From assembly GCA_902761035.1 (NCBI GenBank), contig CACWIW010000001.1:1-64000 (forward strand): a stretch of DNA of 64,000 nt, given 5' to 3'. This document shows, piece by piece, positions 47,710 to 56,485 of this stretch. The notes under the pieces are model-generated. The model was not told the origin of the DNA, searched no databases, and saw only the letters and a program-made list of their open reading frames with translations. The position numbers and the translations under genes are program-made. The stretch's first letter is position 1. Every line of letters begins with the position of its first letter. This DNA is from an uncultured bacterium (GTDB lineage: Bacteria > Verrucomicrobiota > Kiritimatiellia > RFP12 > UBA1067).

Positions 47710-48735
47710 ATGACCATCCCATCGGAATATCTGCCGCAAAGCGTGCCGGACGAAATCATGCCGCCCGATGATGAAATTGAAGCAATGATGAAAGACGTTG
47801 CGAAACTCATAGAGGACAACTTTCACATGAGTTTCGAGATGTTCGCAACCGGAATCCTCATCCAGCAAATCAAAGAAGCGGACGAAGCCGCAGAACGACG
47901 CTTCAAGGAATTCCTCCCCAAGATCAATTGGTTTGGTGAGATCACGCCGAGGAAGGCGATTTTGCAAGACGTGATTTCAGATTACGCTTCTGCCTCCGTC
48001 GAAGTTCGCGGCAGATGGAGGGATTACAAATCGTCGTTGGATCTTACAGAAACACCGGCTATACCGAATAGTCCGTCATTTGGCGGAAGGATGCGTCCAC
48101 AAGAAAATGATAGTCCCTCCGCAATCATATCAGAAGACAAGGCCAATACGATTAGGAGTTTCAGGGCAAAGACGAAGGTCAAACTTCTTGGCGGAATCTG
48201 CCGTTTAGATTTCACCATAAACACGTTAAATCTTATTATGCCGGATGGCAAAAAGATTGATTCACCCCTGAACGGTGTGGCGAATCAAATAGCGGAGGCG
48301 CTGCCGCCGTTGTTTTTCGCCAAGCTCAAAGAGGTATTCAAGTCCATGTTGAGCGCCAGCGTCAGGGAAGTGTATGATGAGATTATGCAAGACAACGCAG
48401 AACAGCTCAATCGCATTGAAACCAAAGTCGGCGAACTGCACAAGGCGGCGCACATTCGTGGCGGTCGCCCACGCAAAGGGCGGGCAAAGTACACTCAAAG
48501 AGATATTGCGGAGATGATAGGCCGTAACGAGGACACCATTCGCCGTTGGGAGAACGGCGAAAGCAAGGCTCCGCCCGGCTATTCCCGTGAATTACGCGAA
48601 AGCGGGACTTTCGAGGAATTAGTGGCATTCGTCAGCGACTACAAGGCCATGCAGCGCGTCAAGGACGCCTTGAACACCAAGCACGTTGTTCGCAACATGA
48701 GCGAAGAGCAGATGTACCGCGAATCCTTGAAATAA
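47710..48735 (+). CDS. Hypothetical protein with C-terminal helix-turn-helix
   Basis: 341 residues; RBS GGAAGGAG. The N-terminal two thirds are helical and charged (MKDVAKLIEDNFHMSFEMFA, QQIKEADEAAERRFKEFL); the middle is FRAKTKVKLLGGICRLDFTI. Residues ~255-300 (RGGRPRKGRAKYTQRDIAEM then IGRNEDTIRRWENGES) form a clear helix-turn-helix with a basic arm. It may be a transcription regulator or a DNA-binding accessory factor. It stands alone and is closed by a strong terminator. Confidence 0.6.
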   Translation: MTIPSEYLPQSVPDEIMPPDDEIEAMMKDVAKLIEDNFHMSFEMFATGILIQQIKEADEAAERRFKEFLPKINWFGEITPRKAILQDVISDYASASVEVRGRWRDYKSSLDLTETPAIPNSPSFGGRMRPQENDSPSAIISEDKANTIRSFRAKTKVKLLGGICRLDFTINTLNLIMPDGKKIDSPLNGVANQIAEALPPLFFAKLKEVFKSMLSASVREVYDEIMQDNAEQLNRIETKVGELHKAAHIRGGRPRKGRAKYTQRDIAEMIGRNEDTIRRWENGESKAPPGYSRELRESGTFEELVAFVSDYKAMQRVKDALNTKHVVRNMSEEQMYRESLK

Positions 48736-48772
48736 CCCCGCAGCTTCCCCGCACCACAAAGAAACCTCAATA

Positions 48773-48815
48773 AAAACGGCGGACAGTCCATAACGGATTG
48801 TCCGCCGTTTTTTAT
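48773..48815 (+). terminator. Rho-independent terminator
   Basis: AAACGGCGGACA / TGTCCGCCGTTT stem, 12-nt loop, ends TTTTTTATA. Confidence 0.85.
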
Positions 48816-49014
48816 ACCCAATTCCCAATTCCCTCCCATCCCTCATAAACCCCGCAAACATCCCTGCGCCCGACCCCGCTTTTATCCGGCGGAGGTGTCG
48901 GCAAGGCATCGCGAAGCGGCAGTAATTTTTTTGGCGCAGACGTGATTCTCAAGTCCATGTCTCCTCGGAACGCCCAGCCGGTTGTCGGCTTGGCAAAAAC
49001 CAAGGAGGCAAAAA

Positions 49015-49638
49015 ATGAAGAAGCAAAAACCCGAGCCGAGAAGGCTCATCCGGCACGTCAGGAAGACTGTTGCCAACTTTGTATGGAATCACCCCGCGCT
49101 CTGGGGACAATCTAAGGCGGACGTCTTCGCCAAGGCGTTTGAAGCCGTCTGGGAATCCTGCGCGCGGACTCCGTCACAGGCAAACAAGGCGATATTCGCC
49201 GCGCTCAACAAGTGCCGCGACGTCTCGAAGCACAACCGCTCGCGCCTTGAACCGTACCATGTGCGCAAGGCGGAGAGGAAGGCGGCGGATTCGAATCTCA
49301 TACGCGACGTGGAAGCCGTCCGCCAGGCGGCCTTCATGTGGTTCCTGGAGGACTACGCCAGCGATTCGCAGCGCACGGCCGTCCGCGAATTCGACCGTAT
49401 CCGCGTGAGGGTGACGCTCGCCGCAATGAGTCCCGCAGACCGCGAAATCGCGCGCCGGTACATGCGCCTCGGCTCGATTAAGGCAGTCGCACTGTCTTTC
49501 AACGTAGCGCCGCGCACCTACCTTCGCCGCGAGTGGGCCGACTTCAGGAAACGCTTCATCGCCGCGTGGAATGCGCTCGATGAAATAAAGTTGGCGCAGG
49601 CCGTCTCGTCAAATCCATACGTTCTTGCCGGGCGGTGA
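49015..49638 (+). CDS. Sigma-like helix-turn-helix protein
   Basis: 207 residues; ATG after CAAGGAGGCAAAA. Basic N-terminus (KKQKPEPRRLIRHVRKTVAN). The C-terminal part SPADREIARRYMRLGSIKAV then ALSFNVAPRTYLRREWADF resembles a sigma-70 region 4 helix-turn-helix, and residues 60-140 could form a region 2-like helical part (DVEAVRQAAFMWFLEDYASD). It starts a three-gene run with the HU-like and the PKD proteins and may control them. Class uncertain. Confidence 0.55.
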   Translation: MKKQKPEPRRLIRHVRKTVANFVWNHPALWGQSKADVFAKAFEAVWESCARTPSQANKAIFAALNKCRDVSKHNRSRLEPYHVRKAERKAADSNLIRDVEAVRQAAFMWFLEDYASDSQRTAVREFDRIRVRVTLAAMSPADREIARRYMRLGSIKAVALSFNVAPRTYLRREWADFRKRFIAAWNALDEIKLAQAVSSNPYVLAGR

Positions 49639-49690
49639 GCGCGTGCTCGCCACGGCGGATAAAACAACAACAACAACAAGGAGAAAACCA

Positions 49691-50413
49691 ATGAACATCA
49701 AACCATCCATGAAATATCGCGTCGTGCAGGGCCGCAACCCCCGTACGGGCGATGCAATCCAGCGTCCGCTGATCGTTGACCGCGAGACGTACTACATCGA
49801 CCAGGTCGTAGAGTACGCGCTCAACGCGGGATACGTTCGCGGACAGTTCCACGACATGCGCGGCGCGCTGAACGGCTTCATCGAGGCCATACAGCAGCTG
49901 GGCAAGGACGGCAAGGCCGTGAACCTCAGCAACTGGCTCCGCGTCCACGCCGAGCTCACGGGGCAGGTTGACGAGACCCGTCAGCTCACCGCCGCGAACG
50001 AGCTGCACGTGGTCATCACCGCGCTTCAGGACCTGAAGAGCGACTTGGCGAAGTTCAGCTGGACGAACGTGGACGACTCTGGCGTGATTCCGAAGATCGA
50101 CACCATCCTCTCGCCGGGCGGCAAGCCCTGGGAGGTCGTGAAGACCAATGGCATCCTCGTCACGGGGCGCAACCTCTACTTCGACGCGGCCAAGGGCGAC
50201 ACCGCCACCATCACCTACGGCGAGGGCGATGCGAAGACGACCTTCAGCATCGTCCCGACCGAGAGCGACTACTCGCACATGCTCTTCGGCTGGCCGACGG
50301 AGCTTGCGGACGTTGATCCCGGAACGAAGCTGACCTTCTCCTTTCGCACCCACGCGGGGATTGAGGGCGGCGCCGTTTACCCGATGACCAAGACGGTTAC
50401 GCTTGTGGCGTAG
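49691..50413 (+). CDS. HU/IHF-like DNA-binding protein with C-terminal DUF4469-like domain
   Basis: 240 residues; ATG after CAACAAGGAGAAAACC. The N-terminal ~120 residues (KYRVVQGRNPRTGDAIQRPL, INL-like VNLSNWLRVHAELTGQVDE) match the HU-like Bvu_2165 type known from Bacteroidetes and Verrucomicrobia. The C-terminal ~90 residues (NGILVTGRNLYFDAAKGDTA...) form a beta-sandwich of DUF4469 type. Such proteins are thought to bind DNA or act as structural proteins. The last residues MTKTVTLVA recur as the first residues of the next protein (MTITKTLTLVA), a sign of local duplication. Confidence 0.65.
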   Translation: MNIKPSMKYRVVQGRNPRTGDAIQRPLIVDRETYYIDQVVEYALNAGYVRGQFHDMRGALNGFIEAIQQLGKDGKAVNLSNWLRVHAELTGQVDETRQLTAANELHVVITALQDLKSDLAKFSWTNVDDSGVIPKIDTILSPGGKPWEVVKTNGILVTGRNLYFDAAKGDTATITYGEGDAKTTFSIVPTESDYSHMLFGWPTELADVDPGTKLTFSFRTHAGIEGGAVYPMTKTVTLVA

Positions 50414-50424
50414 TCTCTTGATAA

Positions 50425-50527
50425 GGGAATTGGGAAGTGGGAAGTGGGAAGTGCCATTCCCAATTCCCAACTACCAATTCCCAATTCCCACAATTCCCAA
50501 CTACCAATTCCCAACTACCACAACCAG
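50425..50527 (+). repeat. CCAATTCCCAACTA simple repeat
   Basis: GGGAAGT units followed by many ATTCCCAA/CTACCAATTCCC units in the gap between two genes. Similar tract near 48819. Confidence 0.7.
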
Positions 50528-50536
50528 GAGAACATC

Positions 50537-51187
50537 ATGACTATCACAAAAACACTAACCCTTGTCGCCGCGCCAAAGCCGGTGTTCGTCGGCACGAGGA
50601 TCGAGATTGCCGTGCCCGATGACGGCGCCGTGTTCGGAATCGCCACCGCCGATCTTGCGGCGGGGGCTGAGTCCGTGACGGTTGACTGGGGCGACGGAAC
50701 GACGGACGCGTTCAGCGGCGGGATCGACCATGCCGTACACGCATACGCGAAGGCCGGGCGCTACGCCGTGTCGATTTCGGACGACGTGTCGAGCTTGGGC
50801 GTTAACGGCGAGGAGGAGCCTGCGCCGTTCGCGGAGTGCGTGGCGTGGATCGCGTCGGTGGAGTCGAACGCGGAAAAGCTCGAGGCGTTCAAGCGGTATG
50901 CGTTCAGCGGCGCGGCGAACCTGACGCGGATCGAACTCGACGAAAGCGGCATGACGCAGCTCGTGGCGGGGCAGTTCAAGGACTGCACGTCGCTCGCCGG
51001 CGCGCTGCACTTCCGAAACGTGACATGGGTCGGCAGCCGCAAGGGCGTTTTCGTCTTCACGGGATGTCCCGGCATAACGGAGATTCACTTCGCCGCGGAA
51101 AACGAGGAGGCGATCACGAATCTTGCGCAGTACCAGAACGATCCCACGCTTGGGACGGGAACGGCGGTGTGCCTTTTCGACCTGTGA
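50537..51187 (+). CDS. PKD-like and LRR-like protein
   Basis: 216 residues; ATG after ACCAGGAGAACATC. Residues ~40-85 (SVTVDWGDGTTDAFSGGIDH, HAYAKAGRYAVSISDD) match a PKD domain: the WGDG motif and the Y...G.Y.V pattern. Residues ~115-200 carry BspA-like units (KRYAFSGAANLTRIELDESG, QFKDCTSLAGALHFRNVTWV). No signal peptide. It could be a phage-tail or surface-like adhesive protein in one unit with the HU-like gene. Converges with the recombinase gene. Confidence 0.6.
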   Translation: MTITKTLTLVAAPKPVFVGTRIEIAVPDDGAVFGIATADLAAGAESVTVDWGDGTTDAFSGGIDHAVHAYAKAGRYAVSISDDVSSLGVNGEEEPAPFAECVAWIASVESNAEKLEAFKRYAFSGAANLTRIELDESGMTQLVAGQFKDCTSLAGALHFRNVTWVGSRKGVFVFTGCPGITEIHFAAENEEAITNLAQYQNDPTLGTGTAVCLFDL

Positions 51188-51194
51188 CGGTTCC

Positions 51195-52109
51195 CTAGAG
51201 CAGGTCCGTCACGCGGATGTTGTCGATGTTGGGCTGCGCGGGATCGGCGTAGTAGTGCATGATGGTGCGGATGTCGTCGCCGGAGATCGACACGGCCATT
51301 TCCGCCCCGAACTTCTGATAGACGTGGTCCACGCATATCTTGCGCAGCTCGTACGCGCCTTTAGCACCGGTGAAGCCCAGGCCGCGCATTTTCGCGTTCA
51401 GCTCGTCGAACACTGCGTCGTCGAGTTCTGGCAGTTCGTCGCCGTTGAAGACCGCGTGCATCTGTTCCCAAATCGACGGGTGTACCGGCCACTTGACGAC
51501 GCGCCCGGAGGAGTGTTCGGTCTTGTGCGGCGTGTAGTTCAGGAACACGCGCCCGTCGCGCTCGACGAAATTGCCGCGCCTGAGGCGCATGATGTCGCCG
51601 TTGCGCATGGCGAACTCCAGCATCATCGTGGCGGCGAACCATGTCTCTCCCGGCGGCAGCGCAACGTACCACTCCTTGACCTTCGCGAGCGTTGCGGCGT
51701 CCGGGCGGCGGTAGCGCGGGGCTTTCGGGCGGTGTCCGAAGGACGGGAACGCAGGGATTTTCCAGCCGTGGTCCTCATAGTACGGGAGCGCCCATTTGGC
51801 GAAGAGCTGCCGTAGCTGGTAGAGGCTGGAAATCGCCGTAATCGGGCGGGTGCCGTCCTTCAGCATGTCGGCGAGGTACTTGTGGATGAGCGTCGGCTTG
51901 ATGATCGAGACGAGCGGGAAGTCCTCGTCGAGGGGCATCCGCTCTTGTCCGTTGCGTTCGCGCCGGTCGTTCAGCCAGCGCATGAATGCGCGATAACCGA
52001 CGAGGGTGTTCTTGACGGTGTTTTCGTTGGGGCGTCCGCATTTCAGCCTTTCGACCATTGCGGCTTCGAGATACGCCTTTACCATCTTGTTCAGAGTTGG
52101 AACTGTCAT
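51195..52109 (-). CDS. Tyrosine recombinase-like protein 3
   Basis: 304 residues from ATG 52109 (AAAGGATCAACCAAA upstream). An N-terminal SAM-like domain (NTVKNTLVGYRAFMRWLNDR) and a catalytic domain: EFAMRNGDIMRLRRGNF (Arg I), TPHKTEHSSGR (Lys), ELRKICVDHVYQKF (Arg II region, with His replaced by Glu-Leu) and DIRTIMHYYADP (His III, Tyr). The second Arg motif is ELRK, not HxLR. It is unrelated in sequence to recombinases 1 and 2. It faces the module genes by convergence and could mark the edge of the accessory region. Confidence 0.75.
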   Translation of the reverse strand: MTVPTLNKMVKAYLEAAMVERLKCGRPNENTVKNTLVGYRAFMRWLNDRRERNGQERMPLDEDFPLVSIIKPTLIHKYLADMLKDGTRPITAISSLYQLRQLFAKWALPYYEDHGWKIPAFPSFGHRPKAPRYRRPDAATLAKVKEWYVALPPGETWFAATMMLEFAMRNGDIMRLRRGNFVERDGRVFLNYTPHKTEHSSGRVVKWPVHPSIWEQMHAVFNGDELPELDDAVFDELNAKMRGLGFTGAKGAYELRKICVDHVYQKFGAEMAVSISGDDIRTIMHYYADPAQPNIDNIRVTDLL

Positions 52110-52184
52110 TTTGGTTGATCCTTTCATCCCTTGAGGGGATGAAGATTCTACCAATATGCGCAATTCCACGGGTGGAGGGAAGGC

Positions 52185-53621
52185 CTACTCATGAAACACT
52201 TCGGCCTGGAAGGTCTCGAACCTAGCGCCGCTGCGCCAGGCGTCTGTCGGCAATCCCGCCTTTCTCGAAAGATACGAAAGCGTTGTCTCGAGATCCCAGC
52301 CCTGTTCGGGCACGACCTGCGGCAAAAACACGGCAAACGCGCCGCCCTTCTCAAGCGTCATTCCGTCGCGTCCAAGCACGATGTCGCGCCACGACGCCAC
52401 AGGTTTCGGCGGCGTAAGGGCCGACACCTCCACGCGGATCCCGCTCAATTCGCGTTCCGTGACGGGCATGAAGCGCGGGTCATGGAGCGCAGAATCAACC
52501 GCCCGCTTGACAACCGCCTCCACCAACGGACGCATCGGCATGATTTCCCCGATGCAGCCGCGCAGAGCGCCGGTAGTCCTGTCGTTCAGCGTCACGAACG
52601 CACCCATCTTCATGGTGATGGGGGATTGTGGCACGGGGAACGGGGGGCGCGAATAGGGAACGCCCTTGACCGCGCTTTCCATTGATCCGCGGGCGACGCG
52701 GAGGAGGTACGCACGCGCTGCGGCATCGAGAACTTGATTCCCCTCGCCGGGCCATTCGACACGCCCCACGGCAGCCGTGTAGCACACGAAGCGAGAGAAG
52801 TCGCGGCCGGCGTCGGACGACGTCGCATACGCAAGGCGTACGAGCGGCGGCTTTCCGGGAAACGCGCGCAAGGCAAGTTCGATCGGGATGTGTCCGCAGA
52901 TCGTCGCGCCGGTCTTCCCGACATACGCGGCAAAGCCATCCGCATCGCATTTGGCCATGAACGAAAACGCCTCGCCGTCAACGGACGCAACTTTCGCACG
53001 GACGTCCTCGCCTCCGGAGGTGCCGTATGGTGCGTAGGAGAAGTCCGTGCCGTAGTGGGTGAAGTCTGAGGAAATTACGAGCAGCGTCTTGTCGTCCATC
53101 AACCGCGCGAGCGCCCGGGCGCACATCGCCATCTGGTCGCGTCCGAAGGCCCCCATCACCAGCGGGACGAGCGTGAATCCATTCCCCAGCGCGAGCTGGA
53201 GAAGAGGATACTCAATCTGCGCGGAATGCTCCGCCTCATGGATGCGGTTGTTGCGGGCGACGGGGGCCATGAGCGCGAGACGGTCGAGCCACTCCCTGTC
53301 GATGGCGATTTTGCCGAGCGGCGTCGATACGGATTCCGCCTCCGGTGCAACGAGGCGGTTCTCGATCCACGCGCGGTGACTTGGCGCGAGGACGACGACC
53401 CGGCTGTATTTTGCGCCGCGCACTAGCCGCGCGGTCCGCCACGCGATCTCTCCGGAGTACGCCCATCCTGCGTGGGGCATGACAAGGACGTTCGGCCTTT
53501 CGGGAATGGCCGGCGCGGATTTCTCGGCGCAGATCCGCATCTCCCACTTTTCGGCAACCGCGCGGATTTCGCGTTCGCTTCCCGGATACCACGATCCTGC
53601 TATTGTACTTTCAATTGTCAC
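52185..53621 (-). CDS. AmmeMemoRadiSam proteins B and A fused (MEMO1-AMMECR1)
   Basis: 478 residues from a GTG start (AGGAGTAGAAC upstream). Residues ~1-290 are a MEMO-like domain (IAGSWYPGSEREIRAVAEKW, VMPHAGWAYSGE, VVVLAPSHRAW, EHSAQIEYPLLQ, ISSDFTHYG) with the His/Asp/Cys positions of the dioxygenase-like fold. Residues ~300-478 are AMMECR1-like (GAFVTLNDRTTGALRGCIGE with the LRGCIG motif; LSYLSRKAGLPTDAW). The two are normally encoded by adjacent genes with a radical SAM protein, which is not next to it here. Activity of the system is still poorly known. Full length. Confidence 0.88.
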   Translation of the reverse strand: MTIESTIAGSWYPGSEREIRAVAEKWEMRICAEKSAPAIPERPNVLVMPHAGWAYSGEIAWRTARLVRGAKYSRVVVLAPSHRAWIENRLVAPEAESVSTPLGKIAIDREWLDRLALMAPVARNNRIHEAEHSAQIEYPLLQLALGNGFTLVPLVMGAFGRDQMAMCARALARLMDDKTLLVISSDFTHYGTDFSYAPYGTSGGEDVRAKVASVDGEAFSFMAKCDADGFAAYVGKTGATICGHIPIELALRAFPGKPPLVRLAYATSSDAGRDFSRFVCYTAAVGRVEWPGEGNQVLDAAARAYLLRVARGSMESAVKGVPYSRPPFPVPQSPITMKMGAFVTLNDRTTGALRGCIGEIMPMRPLVEAVVKRAVDSALHDPRFMPVTERELSGIRVEVSALTPPKPVASWRDIVLGRDGMTLEKGGAFAVFLPQVVPEQGWDLETTLSYLSRKAGLPTDAWRSGARFETFQAEVFHE

Positions 53622-53710
53622 GTTCTACTCCTCTCTCTTTTGCTCCTCACAATCATTCAACAGTCCTGAAATCATGAAGGTCACATTACCCACCTGCGGG
53701 CAATACGCCT

Positions 53711-54265
53711 TCACGGATTCAGGGAAATGCCGAAATCTCGCAGCGGTTCTACGGGGAGGCCCATGATGTTTTCGTAGGAGCCATCGTAGGATGCCACGAT
53801 GAGGTCGCCCGATTCGTCAATGTCGTATGCACCCGCGCGGTCGGTGGGATGGACGCGGGCAACGTAGTCGTCGATCATTTCCTCGGACAGTCCGCGGAAC
53901 GTGACGCGCGATTCAACGCAGGCAGTCCGCTCCGTCCCGTCCTCTGCGCGGAACGCGACGCCCGTGAACACCACGTGCGTCTGGCCGGAGAGCTCGCGCA
54001 GGAACTCCTTAGCCTCGTCGAGGTCGCGCGGCTTGCCGTAGATGCGGTTGTTGAACCACACGATAGTATCGGCGGCGAGGGTCGCCCGTCCCTCCGTTGG
54101 GGCCGCGTGCAGCTTCGCGAGCGCGTTTTCCGTGACCGTTCGCACCGGATCGTGCGGAATCGAGACCTCCGGGGCCTCGGTTTTCACGATCTCGAACTCT
54201 ACGCCCAGGTCACGCAATATTTTGGCCCGCCGTGGCGAGCCGGATGCAAGAATCAACGGCTTCAT
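53711..54265 (-). CDS. maf: Maf-like nucleotide pyrophosphatase
   Basis: 184 residues; RBS CGGAGTTGATAG. ILASGSPRRAKILRDLGVEF is the Maf signature, followed by AADTIVWFNNRIYGKP (Asp69 general acid region), SGQTHVVFTGV and DRAGAYDIDESGDL. Maf proteins hydrolyse nucleoside triphosphates such as dTTP, UTP or modified bases to monophosphates in the cytoplasm, as house-cleaning enzymes and in control of division. The subgroup (YhdE- or YceF-like) cannot be set from sequence alone. Overlaps the hydrolase gene upstream by 56 bp. Confidence 0.9.
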   Translation of the reverse strand: MKPLILASGSPRRAKILRDLGVEFEIVKTEAPEVSIPHDPVRTVTENALAKLHAAPTEGRATLAADTIVWFNNRIYGKPRDLDEAKEFLRELSGQTHVVFTGVAFRAEDGTERTACVESRVTFRGLSEEMIDDYVARVHPTDRAGAYDIDESGDLIVASYDGSYENIMGLPVEPLRDFGISLNP

Positions 54266-55070
54266 CTATCAACTCCGGAATGAAAATGGGCAGGGCGTGC
54301 TCCGTGCCGGGAACCATAGTCACGGACGCCTGCGGGAAAACCTTCTGAAGATAGGCGGCGTTCGCGGGGCGCACGATGCCGTCATGGTCGCTGTGGAAGA
54401 TGTAAACGGGCGGCGACGGACGGCGCGCGCACGTCTTGTTGCTGTACGCCTGCCGTCCCGACTGCTGCTCGAAACTGCCGCCGGCGAAAACCCGTTCGAT
54501 GTCGGAGCGGATATCCGATTCCATCAGGTAGTCCAGCCCACGCTCGAGATTCGCGGGTTCGTCGAGGAGATAAGGATTCGGCTTCCCCTCCGGAACGCCG
54601 AACATCCCCACTCCCTGCGTCATCACGAGACCGTATCGCAACGCCGCAAGCCGACGAGGGGACAACCCCTTCCAGCCAGTCGCCTTGTCCTCCATCATGC
54701 GCGGCGTGACCGCGATCAGCACGAGTCCGGCGATTTTCTCGGGCCAGCGCGCGGCAAGGCGGAGCGCCGAGCTGCCGCCCATCGACCAGCCGACGAGTAT
54801 GCAGCGCTCCACACGCTCCATCGCCTTTTCCGGCTCGCCGTCCAGCTGCTCCACGTAACTGAACAAGCGCGTGCGCATGAACCGGCAAAGATCCCAGGCG
54901 TGCGGGCTCGCCGCCCAGCCGTTGAGAACGAAAACGGGCAGCCGCGACGAAACGCGGTCCTCCCGCTGGTAGGGCGCGCTCGCCGAGCGCGCCGCCGCAA
55001 GCCGCTTCAGTTCGGCGGCAATGGCGCCGATTTCGCGGTCTCGCCCGCGCTCGTAATCTCCGTCAGCCAT
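54210..55070 (-). CDS. Alpha/beta hydrolase, BioH-like
   Basis: 286 residues from ATG 55070 (GGAGCGTCGTAAA upstream). PVFVLNGWAASPHAWDLCRF at the oxyanion hole, nucleophile elbow CILVGWSMGGSSALRLA, acid region IFHSDHDGIVRP and VPGTEHALPIFIPE with the His. This is the order seen in BioH, the pimeloyl-ACP methyl ester carboxylesterase, but biotin genes are not adjacent, so the substrate stays open. The 3' end overlaps maf by 56 bp in another frame, implying co-transcription. Confidence 0.75.
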   Translation of the reverse strand: MADGDYERGRDREIGAIAAELKRLAAARSASAPYQREDRVSSRLPVFVLNGWAASPHAWDLCRFMRTRLFSYVEQLDGEPEKAMERVERCILVGWSMGGSSALRLAARWPEKIAGLVLIAVTPRMMEDKATGWKGLSPRRLAALRYGLVMTQGVGMFGVPEGKPNPYLLDEPANLERGLDYLMESDIRSDIERVFAGGSFEQQSGRQAYSNKTCARRPSPPVYIFHSDHDGIVRPANAAYLQKVFPQASVTMVPGTEHALPIFIPELIDEAVDSCIRLATAGQNIA

Positions 55071-55182
55071 TTTACGACGCTCCTTCACCGCGCGAGACGC
55101 GATGCGTCCCGCTTCTTCGCCAATCTAGTTGTTGCCGTTGCCATTGCCGTTTGACCAATTGTCCTTGTCGCCGCGTATTATA

Positions 55183-55857
55183 TCATATCTTCGCCCCCCC
55201 GCAACCGAAGAGATTTTTGCCGACATTCGAGACCAGCAACTGGATTCTTTTCTCAGGCGACAGCGTGTAGTGGAAGCACGCCTTGTCGCGCCGAACGGCG
55301 CACCAGCGGATTTCCTTTCCGTGGTTAAGCGTTTTGGAGAGCAGCCGCTCAAGTTTCCCAACCGAAGCGACGCCGCCGCCCAGCGACGAGCGGAACCCCC
55401 GTTCGCCGGGCAACACGCCGCGTACGCACGCCGCCGTGAAGAGATGACAGTTGAATTGCGCAACGTCATATCCAAGTCGGGACCCGCCAGCTTCAACCGC
55501 CACATGCGCAGTTTCAAGCACCCGACTGCTTGCGAGCGGACGCCTGGTGCGCGCGTCGCAGGCGGCAAAAATGCGCGTCCCGTTGCGGATTAGACGTGTA
55601 TCGTCCGACGTTCCGTTGATGAACTGCGTCAGCGACACATCCTTCACGTATCCCTCGCCATCGAGCTCGAGCACGCGGTTGCCGCCGAGATATATGCCCG
55701 TGTGTTCAAAGACGAGCGCGAGCGAGACCAGGAGCGGCGTCCCGGCCGGCGGCGGCGCAATCAGGCGATGGGCACCTGCATTTCGCCGTTCGCGCGACCG
55801 GACGCTCTCCGACACGACATCAGGCAGTTCCTTCAGCATCTGGAGAAAATCGACCAT
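55183..55857 (-). CDS. LRAT-like (NlpC/P60 superfamily) domain protein
   Basis: 224 residues; the ATG shares one base with the stop of the acidic gene upstream (TGATG). VFEHTGIYLGGNRVLELDGE has the His of LRAT proteins; YDVAQFNCHLFTAACVRGVL has the Asn-Cys of the active site. Members are acyltransferases or thiol hydrolases acting on lipids or peptides. No signal peptide or transmembrane helix. C-terminus is basic. Probably works with the acidic glycine-zipper protein. Domain call fairly sure; substrate unknown. Confidence 0.72.
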   Translation of the reverse strand: MVDFLQMLKELPDVVSESVRSRERRNAGAHRLIAPPPAGTPLLVSLALVFEHTGIYLGGNRVLELDGEGYVKDVSLTQFINGTSDDTRLIRNGTRIFAACDARTRRPLASSRVLETAHVAVEAGGSRLGYDVAQFNCHLFTAACVRGVLPGERGFRSSLGGGVASVGKLERLLSKTLNHGKEIRWCAVRRDKACFHYTLSPEKRIQLLVSNVGKNLFGCGGAKI

Positions 55858-56342
55858 CAGTCATCGTTCTCCTCTTCGTCGTCTTCGTCATCTTCGTCGT
55901 CTTCGTCTTCCTCGTCTTCTTCGTCTTCTTCGTCTTCTTCCTCTTCTTCTTCGTCGTCATCGGCCTCGTCATCGCCCTCTTCATCTTCATCATCGGCCTC
56001 ATCATCATCGTCATCGTCGGCAGAGCCGACCTCGATGTTGCCGTCCTCGTCAACATCCACCTCGTAGTCGTCGTCGGAAGCCGCAGACTTGAACGACTCC
56101 GCCATGAATCCAAGGACACCTCCCAGAAGCGCACCTGCCACACCGCCTAGGAGCGCACCCGCAATGCCGCCGACGAGCTTGTCACTCCCATCGTCGTCGT
56201 CATCATCGTGGTCAATGAGGGCCTTCAGGTTCACCTTCCGAAGTTTCTTCGCACGCCTGCTCGCGTGATCACCTGCGGGCGTCTCGAAATCGAGAGACAG
56301 ACCTTTCGCCTTCTTCGCTTTTTTCGTCTTGATTGTTGCCAT
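55857..56342 (-). CDS. Glycine-zipper protein with long acidic tail
   Basis: 161 residues. Basic N-terminus (KTKKAKKAKGLSLDFETPAG), acidic DDDDDDG, a glycine zipper GGIAGALLGGVAGALLGGVL (~residues 58-77) that would insert into or associate with membranes, and a C-terminal ~65 residues of almost pure Asp/Glu. The DNA is a TCTTCG-type low-complexity tract (55861-56020), prone to length change. Overlaps the LRAT-like gene by one base. No function can be assigned; the pairing may regulate the hydrolase or localise it. Confidence 0.6.
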   Translation of the reverse strand: MATIKTKKAKKAKGLSLDFETPAGDHASRRAKKLRKVNLKALIDHDDDDDDGSDKLVGGIAGALLGGVAGALLGGVLGFMAESFKSAASDDDYEVDVDEDGNIEVGSADDDDDDEADDEDEEGDDEADDDEEEEEEDEEDEEDEEDEDDEDDEDDEEENDD

Positions 56343-56440
56343 TGCTATCTCACTTTCTGTTTAGTGCGCGGGGAATTCCGCGACGCAATGCATATAGCAC
56401 ATCGCGTGCCAAGACAGCAAACGCCGAAGTTTTGCACGAT

Positions 56441-56461
56441 ACTGGTCATCCGATGACCAGT
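56441..56461. terminator. Perfect palindrome ACTGGTCAT-ccg-ATGACCAGT
   Basis: A 9-bp stem downstream of the sigma54 activator gene (stop at 56486), without a T-run; either a weak terminator or a regulator site. An ACTGGTCA core also occurs at 45016 and 58739. Confidence 0.5.
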
Positions 56462-56485
56462 GCTATGTTCAAACCTTGACAGGCA

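Noticed and set aside
49015-49638. Confident call as a sigma factor
   Set aside because: Only a region 4-like helix-turn-helix is visible; no clear region 2, so kept as sigma-like.
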